Below, piece by piece: positions 60,877-64,000 of a stretch of 64,000 nt of DNA. The stretch lies in contig VXBM01000212.1 of NCBI GenBank assembly GCA_013400155.1, positions 459,597 through 523,596 of the forward strand, read 5' to 3'. Numbering within the stretch: position 1 is the stretch's first letter; every line of letters begins with the position of its first letter. A program made the position numbers and the translations under genes. The notes below the pieces were generated by a model that had not been told where the DNA came from, made no database searches, and worked only from the letters and a program-made list of their open reading frames with translations. This DNA comes from Helopsaltes ochotensis. Lineage: Eukaryota; Chordata; Aves; Passeriformes; Locustellidae.

Positions 60877-62903
60877 AGAATTTGGCCTTTTCTTTCTTTA
60901 TTTCTTGCTCTTTCATAAGATGCTGTCTCCCTGTTTACAAAACAATCACTTTCAGATGTTATATGAACATAATATAAATCTGACTAGTTACCAAAGTCAT
61001 CCTCTGCAATGATGCCATTTCTTGATTAGTTAGAAATAAATAAACAGAGTCTTTTAATATATGTATATAATCTTGATGATTTCTGGTCTGATACTCTAGA
61101 TTCATAGCAGTGATAAATAAAACTCCTCAAACTACTTGGACTTGCAATTAACATGAGTTTTGTATTTTGTATATGCAAAGCAGAGGAAGGGAGAATTCAG
61201 AAAATTATGAGTTTTGTATTCAGCCACTGTCTTTTTTCAACTTGACTTCTGTCATCGCTTTGCCTTTAATCAGGATTCATATTATTGTCTTACCTCAGAT
61301 TACCTTTCTAACTTTTCCAAATCATTAAAATAGAAACTCTAAAATTGAACTTCAGAAGACATATCTCTATATATTTTTCAGTATTTTTCCTTCCTGTAAT
61401 CAATCACTGAGAATAGACTGCAAAGTAAATATTAATCCTCATTGTTCATTCCCCCTCACATTCACGCTTTTCCATCCATCCTCACAAATTTACACATCTC
61501 TTATGAATACAGTTCTTACTTCCCTTCACTTTTCTTTTCATTTTCCAAGTTGGCCCTTCCTTCTTTCTCAGCGTTTTATTTTGTGTATTGACCTACATAT
61601 ATTTAGCCTTAATTGATTTCCACAATATTTCTGTAAAATATTTTTTTCTTTTTTTAGTTCCATGCTTTATTCTGCATCAGGTTCTGACTCTATGTCCTTG
61701 CTTTTGAAATTCTGCACAATATCCTTTACACAATGGTCATGGCTCTTACCTCCATCCCCAACTCTGATCACTATGCTCTGCCACATTGTCTCCTTTTCTC
61801 CTTACAAAAAAAATTTGCAACTTTTGTCTTTTTTTTTCCTTGTTCAGCATGCTATATTACTCATCCCTTTAGAATTTTTCATAATTGATATTTTGAAGCT
61901 GCTATTCCAGCAGCAAGACTATATTTATGACCACTTCCTTCAAACTAATCTATACTAGTGAACCTGATTTCTAAGAATCCAGTTCCCTTTTCCAAAAATT
62001 GTCTGGGAATAAATAGGAACCATATGATTAGGAAAACTCCACCAATGTGTAAAGCCTCACTAGCAATCAACGCTCACTAGTGATGTTGAGGGAAGATGCT
62101 CAGCTACAATTACAGAATTAGAGATGTATTGACTTTTTACTTGAAGCTCCAACTCTCTGTAGACTGCTAAAGTGATTCTGTGTACATGACAAGACCATAA
62201 CCCCGATGTTAGATATACAATAATTGTAATTATTGCCTATAAAAACATACTCTTTCACTTAAGCCTTCATTTTTTCAGTAGCCATGTTGAGCTCATTTTT
62301 GCAATTATGTGACAAAATTTCTGTGGATGGGAAAAAAAAGCTCTTCTGACTGAATATTTCATTTCTTTCAGAGTTGCACTGTCAATGAGTAGTTTGATGC
62401 TTGTATCTAGCATTTCAGACTTTCTGATATTCCTGTCTTTGAAAGTTCTTCATCTGTCCACATACCCTACCTTGAATCATACCCACCCAGAGCACAGCAG
62501 GCCCTCACAATATATTCTCTCTTCATTAGCATGGCCAGCAGGTCTCTGTTGCACATCCCATGGTGTGGTGGGAGGGTGTGTGGGAGAGACTGAGGACAAA
62601 AGCCTACCAGGACAGCAAACTGTCCTACTTGCAGCTATGGTTGCAAGAAACCGCAGGAACAAATTATCCCCAAAACTGAAAGCAGATTTTACCTCACAAA
62701 GTCCCTTGGCTCACCCTAAGAGAGAACAAAGGACCAAACATACATATAAGCATACATACAATGTAGATGGGCAGAAGATCAGGAATTGGAAATGAGGCCA
62801 TATTGAATGTATCTCAGAGAATATACGTGGGAAAAATCAATCAAATTGACTTTTGGAGTTTTTCCTAAACTGAGGAAAATCCTTTTTTGCTGAAATCAGT
62901 GGA

Positions 62904-63368
62904 TTATAGACCACGAGCAACTGAATTCCAATCTGTAAGAATGCTAGAGACCAATAAGTTCTTTTGTCCCTCTTTTCTCCCTTTTATAGGAAATATGGAT
63001 AAGATGACCTGACATGAATGACCTGTCATGAAATAGGTCTCCCCATAGTGTGGGATACAGCTTTGCATTCCATGGGGCTGGTGGTGAGACAAGAGCTGTC
63101 TGCCAAAATCAGGGAGTTGTATCCTGTCAGTGTGGAAAATATTTAGCAGATCCAAATTGTGAGACACATAAAACCTAGTTTTATGTACTGTGACATCCCT
63201 ATTAGAGGTTCCTGACACAAAACTTGTGTAATCCTGGACAATTCCATATACATTTATAGTGTATATTAAAATGCTATTTGCTTTATGACCATGATACAAG
63301 TCAGTTCTTGGCCACTTTGAAATTGAATGACAAATGTCCTGACCAGCTTCACTAGCACTAGTTTCCAA
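62904..63368 (-). other. Longest open frame in window, function unknown
   Basis: A 154-codon ATG-started frame on the minus strand, the longest anywhere in the window. I recognise no domain. The composition is balanced, not low-complexity, with two histidine-rich patches (LLSHHQPHG and CIPHYGE). A TATA-like cctataaaag lies inside the frame on the same strand at 62991-63000, preceded by two AGGTCA half-sites, which fits the promoter part of a retroelement LTR better than a coding exon. By rough reckoning, a frame this long is not far from the chance expectation for 64 kb on six frames. It could also be a remnant of an unrecognised repeat. Confidence 0.3.
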
Positions 63369-63369
63369 C

Positions 63370-64000
63370 AGAGGAAATTATACATTAAGGATTAATTAAA
63401 CGTCTAATCTCCTTAGGTAAAAGATCTCCCTATTCCTTCTTTATTTGATTAGGATTTTAGGTAGTGGAAAACAAAATGAGCAGGCAGATTTCATTACTGT
63501 ATTTGGGTTCAGGAATAGTATATTTTTTAAAATAAATTCTGTGGTTTATTCATTATATAAGAACTTGAAAGAAAGAAACAGCTTAAACAGCTTAAATGTC
63601 TCTTCCTTTCTCAGAATTATGCTCCTAGGTGCTTGTCAAATTTTAATTACATTTTCAAAGCAACACAGGGCAATTCAATCAGCCAGTCTTTTAGTTCATT
63701 AACAATCTTTTAGTTCTCCTTAAAATAATTTCATTGTAGTTTAAATACTAATCTATGATCCTTCCTCTCATCTACACTTCATGCCATTTCTTCTATATTT
63801 TTAGAGTACATGGAGGACAACATCAAAACTGAGGAACTAATATGTGTATTTCTAATTGTTTGGAAGATCTGGGTTTGGACCATTTAAATGATTTTTTTTT
63901 TCTTTCTTCTACCTTCTTTTCCATAATCATTGATGCAATATTTTTTCCCCTCAGTTCTTAAAGGAAATTTCTCTGAAAATTAACCAGAAAAAAAAATTCC
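63370..64000. other. AT-rich non-coding DNA, nothing recognised
   Basis: No gene, RNA or named repeat seen; T-rich run at 63892-63905. Confidence 0.6.

Larger units (their letters stand above)
54363..62900. other. AT-rich non-coding DNA, no gene recognised
   Basis: No exon, RNA gene or named transposon. Contents: micro-duplication and (TG)n at 55.0 kb, a 25-bp hairpin at 55165-55189, T/G-rich tract at 56570-56612, 15-bp duplication of aatctggataata at 57022-57049, AT-rich tetranucleotide-like sequence at 57210-57265, a T-run near 59323, (AGC)5 at 60861 and an 18-bp palindrome (caataatt/aattattg) at 62218-62235. The 136-codon plus-strand frame at 62385-62795 has no domain. Confidence 0.6.

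Noticed and set aside
62385..62795. 136-codon plus-strand frame as a gene
   Set aside because: No domain. The end is Lys/Thr/His-rich through an acatacat-type low-complexity stretch, and a minus-strand frame overlaps it.
1..64000. CRISPR array, operon, prophage, mitochondrial insertion or other prokaryotic-type system
   Set aside because: No regularly spaced direct repeats, no long or co-oriented coding frames, no ribosome-binding sites and no mitochondrial gene sequence recognised. The repeats are avian.

Overview
The window looks like non-coding DNA of a songbird (passerine) nuclear genome. It is AT-rich (well under half G+C by eye; not computed) and CpG-poor. Open reading frames are short and scattered, with no operon structure, no ribosome-binding sites and no exon I can recognise. 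The bird assignment rests on repeats: several fragments of the avian LINE CR1 (about 7.8, 11.5, 20.5, 42.2, 51.2 and 54.3 kb), and at 42.47 kb a tRNA-Ile-derived SINE with a CR1-type tail. That architecture matches TguSINE1, a family known from passerines. LTR-retroelement pieces of bird-genome type are also present.

Layout. 1-7.7 kb: unique-looking AT-rich DNA with minor low-complexity tracts. 7.8-8.56 kb: CR1 3' end, plus strand. 11.45-11.97 kb: CR1 piece, minus strand, joined to an unassigned segment in one open 126-codon frame. 18.5-18.7 kb: weak LTR-like patch. 20.47-20.60 kb: CR1 tail. 23.18-23.72 kb: minus-strand solo LTR with a TATA box. 29.55-30.25 kb: minus-strand solo LTR with TG...CA ends and an exact 5-bp target-site duplication. 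32.57-32.77 kb: A/C-rich low-complexity block with a G-quadruplex-capable minus strand. 33.03-33.59 kb: third, less certain LTR. 39.84-39.97 kb: small GC/CpG-rich patch. 40.83-41.11 kb: weak LTR-like patch. 42.16-42.36 kb: CR1 reverse-transcriptase remnant. 42.47-42.61 kb: SINE. 51.17-51.44 and 54.28-54.36 kb: CR1 tails. The rest, including 42.6-51.2 kb and 54.4-64 kb, holds only simple repeats, small hairpins and micro-duplications.

I found no host gene and no novel coding system. The window is best read as intergenic DNA or the inside of a large intron. Nearly all recognisable retroelements lie on the minus strand. This would fit an intron of a plus-strand gene, but the sample is small and partly biased by how I searched. 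The most useful observations are the SINE and its shared tail with CR1, the LTR with intact target duplication, the possibly chimeric CR1 frame at 11.6-11.97 kb, and a few structural motifs. Family names come from recognition by eye, not from a database search.
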